This document shows, piece after piece, positions 61,150-64,000 of a DNA stretch of 64,000 nucleotides. This DNA is from Trema orientale (lineage: Eukaryota > Streptophyta > Magnoliopsida > Rosales > Cannabaceae): contig JXTC01000144.1 of NCBI GenBank assembly GCA_002914845.1, positions 62,015-126,014 of the forward strand, given 5' to 3'. Within the stretch, counting starts at the first letter, position 1. Each line of letters starts with the position of its first letter. Made by a program: the position numbers and the translations under genes. Under the pieces are notes generated by a model, which worked only from the letters and a program-made list of their open reading frames with translations, ran no database searches and had not been told where the DNA came from.

Positions 61150-64000
61150 TTTTTTTTTTTTTAATCATAAACTTACAAGTAGGCTTTTTTTTGTTTCAGG
61201 GTAATTATAAGTACGCTTTTGTGCCATAAATAATTGTCACTTTCCTATTCATTTCACGATTATTAGTGTGTGATGGAAACTTGTTAACAAATGTCCCAAT
61301 ATGTTTTATAAGTCTTCCAACTTGCTTTCGAAAATTGGTTTTCATATATTAGGAACGAAATGTTCTTTTCTTTGGGTCCAATAATTTGGTGTCTATATAA
61401 GATTCTTTCTTTAGATGAGTAATATGAAACGATATTGGAAATGACTACATATCTCATTGTATCATATCAGGTCATTTCAAAATGATATTCTCCTTTTTAT
61501 TCTTTCAATTTTATTCCCATTTACACTTTAGGGAAAAAAAAGATGAAAATATATTGACTTCTTTGATCTATTTATATTTGATAGGAGTTATCTTTTACTT
61601 TTCTTAGTAACAACACATTAAGATTTCAATAAAATTATAGTTAATACAACCAATTTGATTCTTTCTAAATTAATTTATTCTCATAGATCTTTTCTAAAAT
61701 TTGAAGTTATTACCTTTTTTTAATTGAATCGCATCTTTAAGTGATTCTGAAGTTATAAATATAGCATATTTACAATTGTTACTTGGTCAACTTAGGATTC
61801 TTTATGCACTTTTCATAGCTTCATGGATGCATTTCCTTTTTATAAAATAAAATATTCTCTCTTTTTTGGATCTTAAAGGAAAACCTAAATTCAAGTGAAT
61901 GCTCTATTATTTACTACAATCAAAATTAAAATAAAAAAATTGTGGAGCTTTTGCACTTTTAAAAGAAAATTTTGTGATTTTTTTTCCTTTGTCTTAGCAA
62001 GCCCAAAATATTTACTTGTAATTCGTCGATTTGCATGAAAGCCAAATATGTTTGGTACTACATGCGAAAAATGAAGTCTTTGCTTTTGAAAATGAAAATA
62101 GTAAAAATAATAATAATTAAAAGTAGTCACGTCGTGGAAACAAAGTGATTAGCTAGCAATTAGTGTGCTTGCATCCTCGATCGAGTTCCTTGAACCAAGG
62201 CAAGGAAGGTAAAAGTCAACATTCACGAACTCTAGTATATATATTTATAGCGCACGTTCTCTATTTATTTGCCTATAGGAATTTGGGATATTCTTTTTCG
62301 TACTTCTAGTTTTGACTTTTAAGATCAAAATTTGACGACTACTAGTAGTAGCTGATCATAAAAGTCTCTTGTATAGTGTCGAGTGTTGAGAACTTTCAAC
62401 TGGATCTTGTCTTATTAGAGAGAAATGGAATTAGAAAAGTCTTGTAAAAAGAAAAAAAGGAGAAAAAAAAAATCACCTATGAAATATTGTCATTGCTGAC
62501 CGAAGAAAAAAAGGAGAAAACAAATCCAGCTATGGAATGCTGACTGAATTTCATCCGTACACCAATGCCTGCGTTACACGTTCTACTAGTGTGGAATATA
62601 AATCCTTAAGCCTTTGTTCTAAAGTAGTTTTGGCATACAATTCTTGGGTACGACCTAAGAAGGCTCGACAATTTAAAATACAACGGAAATTCCAGTGTGT
62701 TACATATCAAATATTAATAATTAGACTTTGGGGCGCAATATAAAAAACACAATCGCATAGTAAATATAAAGTTTAGCACAATCAGGGTTGGTTCTGGGAT
62801 TATGGGATTTGTAACAGCCTGATAAGTGGAAAAAAGTGAGATAATTATAGTGGACTCGGCAGTCCTCTACAAAAGTAGGATTGATTGACAATTATCCTTG
62901 TATGGCTAAGAGGCCAGCGGTTCTACGTAGAGCATACTGCTAATCTCCATTAAGTATTGATTTAGGGTGCTCGAACGCTAAGTTTAAGATGTTTTGGATA
63001 ACAATTTGTCGCGTTCAACTTCATGAATTGTAACAAATGCTCAAAAACTCAGTTTGATAGGAGATCGCCTTTCATGTACTGTTCTTTACAATGCTTTTGC
63101 TTTGATGTTAGGACGCGTCTAACTGTGTTATGGAAGACTTATTTTCACCGGTCAACTACAAGTGCTTAATTTTTAATTAAGTTGGATCTGTGCCTGATTT
63201 TAACTAAATTCTCTAGGTTTCTTCCATGTGTTCGTTGTTAATACTTGGTTCGGAGAAATTCTCTCGACAAATATGATTTATTTTCTTATGCCTACCTATT
63301 AGAAGATGAAATTATGATAAACCTTTTGGTCCTATTTCTAATATTTACTCTTGTCGTTAACAACTTAAGAATATGAATTGTGGTCACAAATTTAGCATAA
63401 TTGGTAATTACATCTACTTCAAATATAGAGATATAAAGTTTGAATCTCCACTCCTTTGTAATAAATAAATATGAAAATGAACATGAATCCAAATAAGTAC
63501 GCGTTTGATATAAGATTCGAATAATATACTAAATGCTCCATATCTTTATAGATAAATCATTTATTACCTGCAGCGATGTGACATTTGAAACTGTATCTTT
63601 AAAAATTAGTAAGGTCATAAAATCAATCCTAATGGAATATTTCTATGAGGCAGAAAATAATACCAGAGAGTATTTATCTTTTCTCGATTTCTTTAATCAT
63701 GTGAGGTCTAGAGTATCCTCTTTCAGGCTTTCATAATAAACTATTAAATTACACATCAATAAATGCGGAAAACCTCGTTTTATTTTCTTTCCCTTTACAA
63801 GTTAGTAAACGAGTCGTATGGTTTAAAATGATAGAGCTACTTCTAATGCACATTTTCCCAAAGCTTTCTGTCTATTATATATATTCGTTGCTAAGATAAA
63901 AGATATTCTCTGTAACTATATGCATTATTAAAATTTGCAAGAACTACTAATTATTATTATAATTATAATTGTTTTTTGCTAAAATGAATTAGTTGCTTAG
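61150..64000. other. AT-rich DNA, nothing recognised
   Basis: Short ORFs (for example 62537-62743 and 63533-63736 plus) have no family resemblance. I searched the minus strand for earlier valyl-tRNA synthetase exons and saw none. Confidence 0.5.

Noticed and set aside
1..64000. CRISPR arrays, bacterial-type operons or viral integrations
   Set aside because: No regularly spaced direct repeats with unique spacers, no prokaryotic gene layout and no viral protein signature are visible; the DNA is plant nuclear.

Overview
The window is nuclear DNA from a flowering plant, most likely a eudicot. It is AT-rich, with introns bounded by GT and AG, an intronless brassinosteroid receptor gene, a plant-type Golgi nucleotide-sugar transporter gene, and many small inverted-repeat transposons and microsatellites. 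I cannot name the species from sequence alone. One undetermined base at 61146 shows that this is a draft assembly.

Two genes are complete, both on the minus strand. The first, at 32737-36345, is a 1202-residue LRR receptor kinase that I call BRI1, the brassinosteroid receptor. The second, at 54222-57999, is a five-coding-exon gene for a 335-residue UDP-rhamnose/UDP-galactose transporter of the URGT4/5/6 type. Its probable 5' leader has its own intron and a 28-codon upstream reading frame that spans that intron. Three other coding traces are remnants or uncertain: the RNase H end of a LINE (1267-1915), a first-exon-like reading frame of unknown family (2190-2597), and three consecutive exons of a valyl-tRNA synthetase gene with no sign of the rest (60150-60926).

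Layout: 1-5.9 kb holds a 91-bp tandem repeat, the LINE relic, the orphan exon, two adjacent Mutator-type MITEs and an hAT-type element. From 5.9 to 32 kb there is gene-free AT-rich DNA with many non-autonomous DNA transposons. For many of these I could read target-site duplications: 9 bp for Mutator-type, 8 bp for hAT-type, 3 bp for PIF/Harbinger-type. BRI1 and its CT-rich upstream region occupy 32.7-37.1 kb. At 39.5-43.4 kb there is a SINE followed by four fold-back elements set end to end in TA microsatellites, then a GGCCC-rich repeat. From 43.5 to 53 kb there are further MITEs and GC-richer islands without genes. The transporter gene lies at 54.2-58.9 kb, the tRNA-synthetase fragment at 60.2-60.9 kb, and 61-64 kb has nothing I recognise.

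The two intact genes are not known to act together: BRI1 perceives a steroid hormone at the plasma membrane, and the transporter supplies sugars for cell-wall synthesis in the Golgi. I found no new multi-gene system. The most unusual features are the array of fold-back elements in TA repeats, the series of MITEs with readable target duplications (including one nested hAT pair), the split upstream reading frame of the transporter, and the captured or broken valyl-tRNA synthetase piece.
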